A stretch of DNA of 64,000 nucleotides from Ottelia alismoides (Eukaryota > Streptophyta > Magnoliopsida > Alismatales > Hydrocharitaceae), in contig JAZKJV010005772.1 of NCBI GenBank assembly GCA_037367405.1, forward strand, positions 186,001-250,000, read 5' to 3'. Made by a program: the position numbers and the translations under genes. Below are positions 44,001 through 56,500 of the stretch, one piece after another. Below the pieces are notes generated by a model that was not told where the DNA came from, made no database searches, and worked only from the letters and a program-made list of their open reading frames with translations. Positions within the stretch are counted from its first letter, which is position 1, and each line of letters begins with the position of its first letter.

Positions 44001-44682
44001 TATTACATCACATTGTACTGCCATTCATACCTTCCAAATCATCTAAATGTCAACTATCCACAAAAAAGTATTCATCTTACTAACTATTTTCAAATTGTTT
44101 ACTCCGACCAAACCATGTTACGAAAGAGAGCTCCTCAATGATCTCATCTATTGCCACGAGTCTCGCTACGCCCTCGCGTGAGGGTTCGATGCATCAGCTA
44201 TTGAACCCTACGACATAATCGATACCGTAGCTTTAGTTGTCGCTGAGTCCCTAGGACAAGATTACAGACATGGGCGTACAATGTAAATTGGATCAAGACT
44301 GGTTACGTTATTAGAAGGATTATCATGTGATTATTTAAGATCGAAGGAGCACGAATGTAAAAATCCCTCATGACAACCTCCTCCCAGATTTGTTCTTGCG
44401 CTATCAAAAAAAAATAAACTAATTTCCGTTGGTGTCGTCGAAAAATATTTCGATTACACTTTTACTCATAATTATTTATATCATGGCTGGCTTCACACTT
44501 GCCCTCAAACTCCACTTGTGAAATAATTAAAGCTGACAGATTATTTGAAAACTTCGTTTCTTCCACCTCCATCATCCATTAAGAACTAGGATGAAGAAGA
44601 AGTCAACGAGAGCCTTCTCCAAAGGTGTTATAATGCTCCGAAGATGGATAAAGAACGCATGATAAGAAAATACTATAGATAG
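44001..44682. other. Intergenic DNA, nothing recognised
   Basis: A short stretch near 44130-44300 has coding-like composition on the plus strand, but I could not assign it. No repeat structure was found. Confidence 0.4.
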
Positions 44683-45122
44683 AGACATAATAGATGATAT
44701 AACCATGAAATAACCGTTAGTTCTAAGATAGCTTATTCTAAGATGAAATATCTTTATCCCGGGATAAAAAGAAAGTATCATGTACCCAAACATAGGTGTT
44801 AGAATGACAGTCTTGTTATCCCAAGATAAAGATTCTTCATCCTAGAATAAGCCATGGCTATTAGAATGAAGGTTAAACCTTACCCTGAGATAAAGATGCT
44901 TTATCCAAGGAGGGTTACTTGTCTCTTTTATGGATGCAGGAAAGAAAATAGGAGATATCAACATTGATTGCGATCTCGAGATAAGAAGATTGTACGCCGC
45001 ATGATCAACATCCTTGTTTGGATGCGGGATAACATCCATTTGTCTTGGGATAGAGAGTTTATATCTCAGACAAGTTATCCCAAGAAAGTGATTATAGCAT
45101 AGATACATCATCTATTATGTCT
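44683..45122. mobile_element. Probable foldback DNA element (440 bp)
   Basis: The two ends are a 16 bp perfect inverted repeat, AGACATAATAGATGAT (44683-44698 and 45107-45122). Inside, 44729-44854 forms a second hairpin with arms containing TTATTCTAAGATGAA and CTTTATCCCGGGATAA-type sequence. No target duplication was found, so the boundaries are uncertain. Short open frames here are by-products. Confidence 0.5.
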
Positions 45123-45749
45123 TCGTCTGCATTATTTATTACATTCTCATCCCCTGAGATCAACCGAATAAAAGTGAGGGATGAATCTCACTTATCCCTT
45201 ATCCCACTTTATTTCTTATCACGTGTTCCATGGAGATGGTGATGAAGAAGGAAACCAGCAGTTTGTGTAGATATTCTGATTTTTTAATATCAAAACTGCC
45301 AAATATAGCAATAACTGAAAATTCACAGGAAGGGCAAATGTGTAACTATAAGAAAGAATGGGGGTAGACTATTATTGCAATGTTCCATGGAGTCCAGTGC
45401 GTGAATATGAGAAAGTAGTTAATAAGCACCACCATTCGTTATCTTGTTAGCTGAAAAAAAAAACTTAACAAGACAGAAGTTTTAGTTTGCAGGCGAAGTA
45501 CCCTTGCTCCGATGAGTTCATCTTGCGGCAGCTGAAATCAACATAACGTGGTAAAATATGGCGGAAGAACAGTTAGAAGACATTATGAAAGAGTGAAGTA
45601 CTAGAGATTCACATACTAGGCCAAGTCTTCACAGTATCCAAAAATTAAAATAGAGAAAATCTGGAATACAATGAACTATGGTCTGCTTTATAAGCATGGG
45701 CTAATATATACTCACTCCCTTCCTAGGTTCTTAAAAAGAAGAAAATTAT
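45123..45749. other. Intergenic DNA, nothing recognised
   Basis: I see no gene or repeat that I can support. Confidence 0.4.
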
Positions 45750-47000
45750 AACAAAGCGGCTAAAATATAGAATAAAACTAGGATATCAAATTTATGCAAG
45801 TGCCAAAATAAAATTTGGAAACGTCCGATCGAAAGAAGGTTGAGACAAGTTTCCAAAGTAATTGAAAATCAATTCGGATTAATGCCAGGTCACTCAATTA
45901 TTGAAGCTATCCACTTGTTGAGAAAAATGGAAATTTATACATCTAAAAAGAGGAACCTCCATATGATTTTTATTGTATTGAAGCGGGAGATATTGTGGAG
46001 AGTTTTGGCGAAGAGACAAGTATGTATCCTATACATTAGCCTTATAAAAAGATACGTATGATGGGGCTTCATCTTGTACAAGTATCTAGTCTAGGAGGAC
46101 TGATTATTTTAACATTAACATTGGTCTGCATCAAGGTTCAGCTATTAATCCATTCCTTTTACTTTGATTATGGAGAAGTTGACTAGTCATTCAGGATGAG
46201 ATACCTTGGTGTATGTTATTCGCAGATGATATTGTGTTGATTGATGAGAAAATAGATGGAGTAAATGAGGAGCTGGAGGTTTGGAGACATGCCTTATAGG
46301 TTAAAGGATTTCGTATAATATAAGTAGGGCTAAGACTGAATATATAAAGTGCACATTGGATGGAAACAACGGTGAAGGACTTGAGGTAAAGATTGGAGAT
46401 GATAATTCAAAAGAAAGATTCTTTTAGATACTTGAGATCTATTTTGTAACAGGATGGGGTTGATGGAGATGTTACTCATAGAATAAATGCAGGTTGGCTA
46501 TTCATTGTTCTTTGTGATGAAAACATCCCTTTGAAAGTCAAATGAAAGTATTACAAAGCAACTGTGAGACCTTCTATGTTCTATGGATCAGAATGTTGGC
46601 ATGTGAACCATAGACATGTGCAGAGAATGATAACAACAGAAATGAAAATGCTAAGGTGGATGTGTGGTCATAGATGAAAAGATCGGATTCAAAATGATGT
46701 GATCAGAAGGAAAGTTGGTGTAACTCAGATAGATGATAAGATGAGAGAAAGCCACTTAAGATGGTTTGGCTATTTGCAAAGGATATCGGTTGATGCACCA
46801 GTTCGAAGATGCGAGATTTGGGATGTTGGGCCAGTAAAGAGAGAGCGAGGAGGCCCAAGAAATGTTGGAATGTGACTATCCAAAGGGATCTTAGTTATTT
46901 GGATTTAAACCCGACAATGACCCAAAATAGATTTGAATGGAGGCAGAAAATCTATGTAGCCGACCCTACTTAATTGTGAGAAAAAACTTTGTTGTTGTTG
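45750..47000 (+). mobile_element. RTE-clade LINE, 5'-truncated, decayed
   Basis: Across several frames the plus strand encodes the reverse transcriptase and C-terminus of an RTE non-LTR retrotransposon. Landmarks are WKRPIERRLRQ, ENQFGLMPGHS (about 45860-45900), GLHQGSAI near 46125, the catalytic motif FADDIVLIDE (46219-46230 encodes FADD), and GWLFIVLCDEN. Further on come MKMLRWMCGH and MRESHLRWFGYLQR (near 46750), ending just before VADPT. The 3' end is a (TTG)n tail at 46989-47000, as in RTE elements. The endonuclease and first part of RT are missing, and stops and frameshifts are frequent. Confidence 0.88.
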
Positions 47001-47548
47001 GTACCAAAGTAAAAATAAAATACATAGATATAACATATGACAGTCTATTAGTGGTGTGCCCTTCTTTAAATCCTTGCATGAGCATCTAATGTATATCCTA
47101 TATCAGCTATGCACATGGTTAGAAAATAGAAAAGGAGACAGAAATGTTTATAAAGAATAGAGGATGTGATGATTTTTTCGCTGGAATGCCAACTGTTCAT
47201 ACATCTCAGTTCCCAGAGACATTAGTTTATCGCATTGTATACCTCAGTTAGAAAACCCATAGCAAAACTATCAACTTCAGTCTTGTAATCAGGAGAGTCT
47301 TGCTCGTGAAATCCAACCCTTGAGCCCTTCTTTTAAAACAATTTTTAGGAGTTTAATAGTGCATTCTGAAGAGATTTGTAAATTTCTTGCAAGCTAATAT
47401 CACTCAATTAGTGGATCTTCAGAAATAATTAGTGTAAAAGTCTCTAATAAAAGGGTCAATAAAATACAGAATCCCAGGTGAGATATATTGCTGGAACCAA
47501 TTAAGTAAAAATACTGACATCAAAGATCAAAATTGAAGAGTTAAGGCG
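47001..47548. other. Downstream flank and possible 3' UTR of the TMEM18-like gene
   Basis: There is no coding sequence. The gene's stop codon is at 47549-47551 on the minus strand, so the 3' UTR should extend leftward into this stretch. I could not define a polyadenylation site. Confidence 0.4.
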
Positions 47549-50500
47549 TCAATCTTGTTTACTGCGAGCAATCCGAGCTCTATGACGAAGCTCTGCCTTC
47601 TTCCACCGAATTATAAGATAGCACAGTGTGATAAGAGTGTTTACCTGAAAAACGGATACGAGTAAGGTGAAATATCTGAAGGCAGCAGATAATTAGAGCA
47701 TGGAGTAGGTGTACACATACTGACCACAATAACCATTGAGATGAAAAGAAGAGGTCCGGACCATAGTGCAGAGATAAAGAGTCCATGTGGATCAAAGTAA
47801 TTCTGAGAGGCAAAGCTTTTCCAGTTACGTGACAAAATTGTATTAATTCTTTCGGCGAGATAAACACCAGAAACTACACAGGGAAACAGTAGTAAAGTTA
47901 AACAGTCATCTGTGAAACCAAGCAAAAGCTAAATGCACGATTGCAGAAATCGCTGGGCAGACAACATATCAACTTATCAAGGTGTTAAATTATGTTTTGC
48001 TTTTAGTGAGCAGGGATCTTTACCCACACACCCACGTAAAACAATGTAGTCACACGTTAGTTCCATTATACTTCGTAATCACATCTTGGCCCATCCAAAG
48101 TTACTCCAACTTGTGCATTGTCCCTGCCATTAGTGTAATTTAATAACTTAAGCACCATTGAGTTATTTTAACCCAATCTGATATATGCATCTTCAAAACA
48201 ATCCTACAGTGGAAAGTGGCACACATACTTGCGGGATGGGAGGGCTGTGAGGAACTTGCAAAGTTCAAAGGAGCTCTCTGCATGGTGCAGGGAATTAGCC
48301 CCCACAGTACTTGTGTGGCAAGCTTGGGAGTATATACTTGCAATGAAGGGATGAAAGGAAATGGAGCTTGCAGCGGGAAGGATGGTTGTAGTTGGTGCTT
48401 GGAGGAGCAAGGGGCATCATTCCTATTTTCATTCACCATCAGATATTTATGAGATTAAGAAATTATTGCGCTAACGTTGATCCAAATGATCATATAGATG
48501 GAAGTTACACGGATTCTGGTGTACGAGTTGGTAGCTTAATAGATGTCAGTTTTTCAATACAAAGTATACAGTAGCTAGTGTGTAATTATGTCATTTACAT
48601 GGGTATGCATGAAAATATACCTAATCTTTATAAAGCAGCTCACATATTGAAGATAAACATTCTTATTAATGGCATCCGTTTCAGGAGGAAAGTTAAAAAA
48701 TTGAGCATTCTGCATTCTCTATATTTTAGTCTGGGTTCTCTAATTTTAGAATCAGATTATATAAAAATGAAGAAAAGTTTCACTTTTTATACATCCTTTT
48801 TTTGCAAAGTAATGTAAAATCTTTAACCAATTATCAGTAAAAACGTTTTTAATAAATAAATCGGTATTTTTGAAACGAGGGGGAAACACGCATAGGCGAC
48901 TGGTCCAAAATTTGAACACTGGTCTTTTGAGTGGCAGGCACACTGCACTACCACCAGACTATCGAAGCGGGTTCTAGAAAATAAATCAGTTAAAACCTCT
49001 CCTTGCATTCGTTTGCAACAATGGCAATTTCTTAGTTCTCTAACTCTCCATGATTCCCAGTCCCCTGCACACATGGTTCAGCCTTTGTGAAAATGATTCT
49101 AACTATATTAGTAGGTGACAGCCCAAAGGGCTGGGGCAGATGGGTGCAACCATACAAGGACCTTGTCATGTTCCATAATGAACAGCTTGCAGCAGCATTA
49201 TATAGTGGATGTCACCGATGTTTGGATTCGTTTTTCTCCTTTGGGAGATAGTTTCTCCATTTCTTGAGTTTCTGTTGCTTGTTGAAGTAGAAATTCAGTG
49301 TTGTCTTGGACAGCTCCCTTGATTTCTTTAACAGATCGTCCATCACAATATCAAATATATTTCTCATTCGGGAAAGGGAGGAAAGATTTGTTTCCTGGTA
49401 GAGTAACTAAGAGGGAAAAAATGAAGCACAGACTAGCTGGTTGGAAGGCATGGTGTCTGTCAAGACTAAGAGGATGGCAGGTGCTTTTCGAAGTTGTGTT
49501 AGGAACATTATCTGGTATTCCCCTAGGCCCAAAAGATTCTATTACACCTAGAACGGTTGATGAGAAAATATTGTGAATGATGTTTGGTCAAGAAAATAGA
49601 GAAATGGTGCTGATGGCCTGAGACTCAGTCACAAGACCTCTAGGGAAGGAGGATTAGGTGTTCTGCGTTCGCAAGATGTGAATAAAAACAAGGCTCTGTT
49701 GGCTTTGTGGATTGCAATAATTTAGGGAGGAAAGGATGATATGGTATGATGGTTGATTCGAAACATTTATGACATTTTTACTAGCTTGTATGGTGAGGAT
49801 ATCTTGTGGTGAGGATATCTTGGGATATCCCTTCCAATTTCTAGAGTTGTCTGCTTTGCAACTTCGCCCCATATTGAGGAATGGCAAGGTATTCGGATTC
49901 TAGGAGATATCGTCGCATAACATGCAAGTTACATCATTATCCTAGGAGAACTTTATCCTATACATCTTTGCTATAATCTAGCCACAACTAGGGACGAAAA
50001 CGGATACGGATATATCTGACTATTCGTTTATTGTATTCGAAAAATTACCGGATACGGATATCCATATCTGAATATTAATCAAATACGGGTCGAATATGGA
50101 TATGGGTAGTAAAAATTTTCCGAATATTGATACGGATAAGGTAATGGCTTGAATATCCGGATCCGGATATCCGAATACAGTATTTAATATCATTTCATAT
50201 AATAGTTAATATAATATAAGTCACAGCCTCGTGTTATTATATTAGTATTATACATTATATAATACAATATATTAGTGATATTAATAAACTTCCATTTGTT
50301 TGGGGATAGGCACGAACAAAAGTTATGAAAACCTATCCCTCTTTTTGCTTCCGATCAAAAACATGGGTCACATCGACGCTCCCTTTTGTCATGATACAAC
50401 TTATTTATATTTCATTGCCATTTTTTAAAAGCATTATGAACTTCGATAAAAATTCAATTCGTATTCGTGTGTGGTCTTCATTCGATTTGTATTCGGATTC

Positions 50501-53500
50501 CATGTTGATTGGATCCATATTTTGATTTCACTCTTTATTCGATTTATATTTGGATTAGCTCTTTATTTGATCCGTATTCGGGTCCGCTCTGATCCGTTTT
50601 CAGATTCGATAAATATCCGAATCGGATTCGTATCTGTATTTTTAAGGATATGGTTTACTTAATGCATATCCGAATCATATCCGTAGTCGTATTTGTATTT
50701 GACAGAGATGAAGTGAATATGGATATGAAAATAGACATGTCCAATCCGTATCTGATCTGTTTCCATCCCTAGCCACAACTTAAAAATAAAAAAAAAACAT
50801 CTTTATTCTTATAGGCACTTTTAATCTCCAAATCAGCTTGCACTCTGCGTTGGAAGTTCCTGAGATCTAACATTGTGGGTGGAGATGGTGCCCTATAGGC
50901 CTTCTTAACAGAGAAACCACCATAGTCCTTATTGAGGGCCCCTCAATAGAACCAAGTTCATATGTCCTTTTCAGGAAATCATTTGATCTTTGTTTAAAAA
51001 CCCAAGCAAAATTGGGGCATCAAACCTCGTTATTAAAGCAACTCCAGCATGCACATTTCACACACAAAAGTCAATGCTGCAAATAACACAAAAAGCCTCC
51101 GGAAGCAATCCTTTAAAGAGACATCGCAAGTCCAATCATCAGTCCAAAACCTAAAAGAGCTACCACACCCCAAAACAAGTTGCATGCTATCAGGCATATT
51201 AGGGAGCACAAATATATACCCTTCTAGAAGGGCACGAGGGAAGGATTTGCACGAGGCAAAATGGAGAACTATGAGGAGATCTCCATAGATTCATCTCACT
51301 AATCTGCAAAGTACATCCTCCTCACTCCATGTTTCAAGCTTCCACTTCACCAGGAGAGCCTTATTCATCTTTTCAAGCTTAAAAACCCTTACTTGGAGCT
51401 AAGACTTCGCATGTGTTTCCATCGTACAATCAATGGTGATGGTACTCTCTGTCTTGATGGGAAACCATGGATGTCATTACATGATCCTCCATATACCATT
51501 CAAATTTTTATTGATTATTTTGAATCATATTCTCATGAATAATCCTTCCAAGGAAAATCCAATAATTATTAATTATAAATTATGAATAATTGGATCATTA
51601 ATTTAATCATATTAAATTATCAATTCAATCAACAAACAATTCTTGCTTGATATTTTATTATATAGCATATACCCTCTGAAGTACGTATTTTTCAATTTTA
51701 GTTGTTAGAGTATACCTCAACCGTGCATCTTCCTTAAAACATATCCGGCCAAATGCTCGAGTTATGCTGGAAGTGAGCATTTTCTTTACATGCAAGGCAC
51801 TAATTAAGGAACCAAGCCAGCATACCCAGTCTAGACACCATCTCCATTCCAATTCAGAACAACACAATTGGGTTTATTTGTGCTTGCAGTTTTATCGATC
51901 ACTCTTTTTTATGATCGCCGTGATACTATATAATAATTTCTCTTAGAAGTTTGTAATTAAAACTATTTTAATTATCACAAAACTCTAAGATATCAAGCAA
52001 CTAATTGTTTTTGCATCTGAATTATCTAGTTACAACAATTGCAGCTCAAATTTGGTTTCTATCATGAAACAATCATTCAAAAGGTGTTGTGATTTATATA
52101 TTTCTCTAAATATTCAATTCAACAATTAATCAGGTCATATTACATATTTTCATGATTTATTTTGAATGATAAACACATAAAAACATCATCAAGATGATCA
52201 TATCATCTTCCGACCCATCTCCACTAAATATCATATATCTAGAGTAAACAGAGTCAGAAAACATCAAGAGTCTCCCTATCTAACTAGCCCAAAAGAATCT
52301 CCTCACAATGATCTCAAGAAAATGTCGAATCTCGACCAACAAGACCCTCACGAAGATGAACACAGGAATCACTGAAAAAAGAATCTTCTGTAAGACCAAG
52401 TGCCTACCAAGAAAGACAAGTGGCCTTCAACTAAACAGCTTGTACTCCAGCTTTCTCACCAAATGCAACAAGTCCACTTGCCTAACCCCAAATTTGATAA
52501 GAGTAAACTCCAACAAGGGGTGCAAGAACCTGGGAGCAACTAGCCATCTCCCCCTCCCTGAGACCAGAAGAAGAGAAAGCCAATTCTGCACAATTGACCC
52601 TTTAGCCAGAGAACTCCCCAAAATCTTCATGACTATGGAAATTCCTTTTGCATCTGCCACAACTCCTCAATGAAAATGCCATCTTTATATTCGAATATCG
52701 AATCGAGATGTCATTAAGGAAACACATGGCTAATTCCTCTCTGCATCGCCAGACCAACCATCCTTCCACTGCAGCTGTCACAATGATAAACAAGATGTGA
52801 TCCCTTTGTAGCTGAAAAAATCTCCTAATGGACACCTATTCACGACTACCAAAAAAGATGTATCGGTGCATCTATTCATCCTGAAAATTGATAAGCTGAA
52901 AAATCCCTCTAACAAAAGAATCTCTTAAAAAGAAATCCAGACAATTATAGGCCTTAGAGAAGTCAATTTTCCACAACACGCCCATGACATACGATATTTC
53001 CAATCAACCGCCATCTATAGGTATATCAAGATCGTCTATCATCTACCTATCTAGAATAAATGTCACCAACACCAAATAAAAAACACTCAAAGATGACAAG
53101 TACCTTCACCATAATGAAATAAACAACATTGAACAATGCCATTGGCATGAAGTTCATTCTCTCTTCTCTCTGATATCTTTTATGCAAAAGGAAAATAGTG
53201 TCTTATTCACCCACTCAAAATCCAAATTCCACATGAAGAACTCAGTAATTAGCTCCATGACATCATCTTGTACAACATCTCATAACATTCTAAATAGCGA
53301 AAGGGAAACCATCTGGACCAGGCATTCCATCACCATTTAGACCAAGGATCGTTGTGTTAACCTCGTCCATGCCAAAATCATGAATCAGATAAATCACGTG
53401 CTCTTGACAAAGTCTGGTTGCCCAATACTAGCCACTTCCGTCAACTTCTACTAGTTCATCTGCTCAGCTTATGGAAATAACCCACCAACACTCTGCCACT

Positions 53501-56500
53501 CTCCTTAAGTCAAGCATCATGATTCTATCCACAAACAACATGCATAAGATGTTGAGAGTTTTTATGTTTAAGTATCTAGCTATCATGTTATCTCTCTTGT
53601 ATGCTGTGTACTTTACTCATGGTCTCTCAACTCTATATAAGAGAGCCTTAGGGCACCATTAAATAACAGTTCTTCATTTCCCTTAACATGTAATCAGAGC
53701 GACAGTACTAGATCGGAGCCATGTACCCTAGATCTCGTCCCATCTGTCATCCCTAACGCGCACCGTCGACTTTCTCTTCACCGTTGATACCACTCCCCTC
53801 CTTCTGCAGCCATCGCGGGCCAGCCGCCCAACCACCTAGCGAAACCCAACCGCATGCGAGGTCTTTGTTTCTCTCTAATATAGGGATTCTGTGAAACCTA
53901 TTCGGTCTGATTTTAGTCTGCAAAAGGCCAAATTAGAACATTGCAGTTTCCGATGGGCCCGAGCGTGGAAGGATATAGCATAGGGATGGTTGTGGTCTAA
54001 GTCCACACCCATAAGAACTTCCTTAATGTCCGTGTAGGCACTCTATTGTCAGTCTACAGTAATCGTCGTGTTTCTAATCAGGCGATATGTCAGAAAACAG
54101 AGTTGATATCACATCCATAGGTGGGTTCAAAGGTCTGGCACCTATAGTTAAAATCGATAGCACAAACTATGACTTGTGGGCGATGTAGTTTATGAATCTC
54201 ATGTAGAGCCACAGAAAGAAGCATATTCTGACGAAAGAAGAGTCGACAAGCAAGATTGGGACCAATGTATCGTGGGAGGCAGATGATACCTACGTAGAAG
54301 TTTGGCTATTTGGCATTGTTTATGTGGAAATAGCCAATGAGATCTTGAGTCAGCCCACGACGAATGCAATGTGGGATATCCTCGCGGTCACGTATTCTGA
54401 AGCGAGGAATGAATCAAAGATCTTGCAACTCCAGTACAATATTTCTACAACCAAGCAGAGTCGTCGTCCTCTCCATACCATATACACATCTCTCAGGGTA
54501 TGTTTAAGAGACTTCATAGCTACACACCCCTAACGGCTACACCAAAGCAGCTCAAGGCCTATAAGGATTCCGTTATAAGAGGGGCCTTTCTGGCAACCCT
54601 TGACCCTGAATATGATTCAGTCCGCTCTCAGATACTTACAGATCTTATTTTTCCGTCTACGGAAGAGGCGAACTGCAGGATGAGCAGACCTAGCATCTCC
54701 TCTACTGCATATTCTCAGATGTCATCAGTTATGGTTGCATTTCATGGTAGAGGTGGTTGGCCCCAACTAAGAGGATGGGGCATGCGTGGTAAAGGAGGTT
54801 TGCGACCATGTCAGCCATGTATGTGTTGTCACCGACCAGGTCATTCAGAGGACACGTGTTATTCCAAACATGGATTTCCACCCTCAACCCATGTTGTTGA
54901 GAAGGTCCAGACTACTACTTATCCTGTAGAGTCTATTGATCAGTGGTTTGATGAGTTTGTTGCGTGTTTGAGGGAGATCATGCCCCACCTACTAGATCAT
55001 CGAGTGCTTCTATTAACCCATCAGATGTCATTGTCTCTACCTCCACCAACACCACAGGCACTACTTAAGCATTTCCTAGTTGCTCCAGATCACACCTCTC
55101 AGAGTGGATAATGGATTCTGGCACATTTCATCATCTATGTCGAGATCACTCACATTTCAGCTCTTATAGCTCTATACAGCCCGGTAGATCAGTGGTGATT
55201 GTTGATGGGACACATCCTTCCATTATCGGATAGGGGGAGGTCCACTTGACTCCCTTAATACGCCTGCAAAACATTTTTCATGCACATGAATTCTCAATGA
55301 ATGTATTGCCTATCCATCAAATTACAAAAGACTTATATTGTCATGCCATATTTGACCATGCTTCCGTTGTTTTTCAGAATATGCTCACGGGCAGGGTGAT
55401 TAAATGTGACCGTGAGCATGGAGGATCGATAATTGCTGATACAGTCCCCTTATGTCAGTGCTAGTTCTATCTATGCTGGATCGATCTCTCTGTATGCTTG
55501 GCATATGCGATTTGGTCATCTTCCACTGCAATAGCTCTGTCATCTCATTCTGAAGATTCCTCCCAAGTCTACTTTTTAGTGGGAAGCATATCAACTTGGA
55601 AAGCATCATTGTTCTAGTTTCCCAAGTCGCCAAGGTCATGGTAGTTAGGGTCTTTTTGAGATATTTCATTTTGATATGTGGGATCCAACATCCAAGTCGT
55701 GTCCCTGTCCACCCGGGGCACATGTATTATCTGGTTGATGGGGATGAGTTTTCCATATTGGGTCTTTTTGTGAATAAGATTGATGCTAGTACTATGATTC
55801 AGAATTTTGTGAATAAAATAAACAATATATTTTCTACTTCAATAAAATACATTCATTGTGATGATGCTTTGGAGTTATGTACTATTTTAGTTGTCTCATT
55901 TTTTCAACTCACTTGGCATTATTCATCAGACTTCATATCCTTATACTTCACAACAGAATGGTGTTGCTGAACGCAAACACCATCACCTCCTGGACATCAC
56001 TAGGACTATTCTTATTTAGACTCGGGCTCCCAATTCCAAGGTGATACTGTGATGACATGTTACCTCATCAATCAGATGTCCTCCACCATTCTGAGCGAAA
56101 AGGCTCCCTTTTCCCTTACACTTATTGAGGTCCTTTCTCTCTCACGCCATGTGTCTTTGTCTCTTTGGTTGTGTGCCATTTGTTCATCTTCTGCGTCCAG
56201 GTCATGACAAGCTCGCTCCTAGAGCTGTCAAATGCATGTTTGCTGGTTCTCGTAGACACATCCGAAAATTTGTCAACTCATTGGTTGTATTGATTGGATA
56301 TTTTGAATTGTGAACCGTTCTAGAATAGCGTTGGAGCTTCTACAATCATGGTCAATCTAAACAAAGCATATCATTTGCTTAGAGCCATTTGGCTTGCCAG
56401 AAATGCTCTCCTATTTATAGGAGAGAGACACTATGTGGAGAATATACTTGCACATGCATGGCTCTTATGTAAATCTTGGATCAATAATATGTAACTATAT

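Larger units (their letters stand above)
53550..56330 (+). mobile_element. Ty1/copia element G, 3'-truncated
   Basis: A short LTR (53550-53688) is followed by a degenerate initiator-tRNA primer site and decayed gag, protease and integrase frames. Reverse transcriptase, RNase H and the 3' LTR are missing. Homology ends near 56290-56330, where an L1 tail begins. It lies in the intron of the TMEM18-like gene, in the opposite orientation to the gene. Confidence 0.75.

Noticed and set aside
44130..44330. Coding-like stretch on the plus strand
   Set aside because: Too short and interrupted to assign to any family; could be a transposase scrap.
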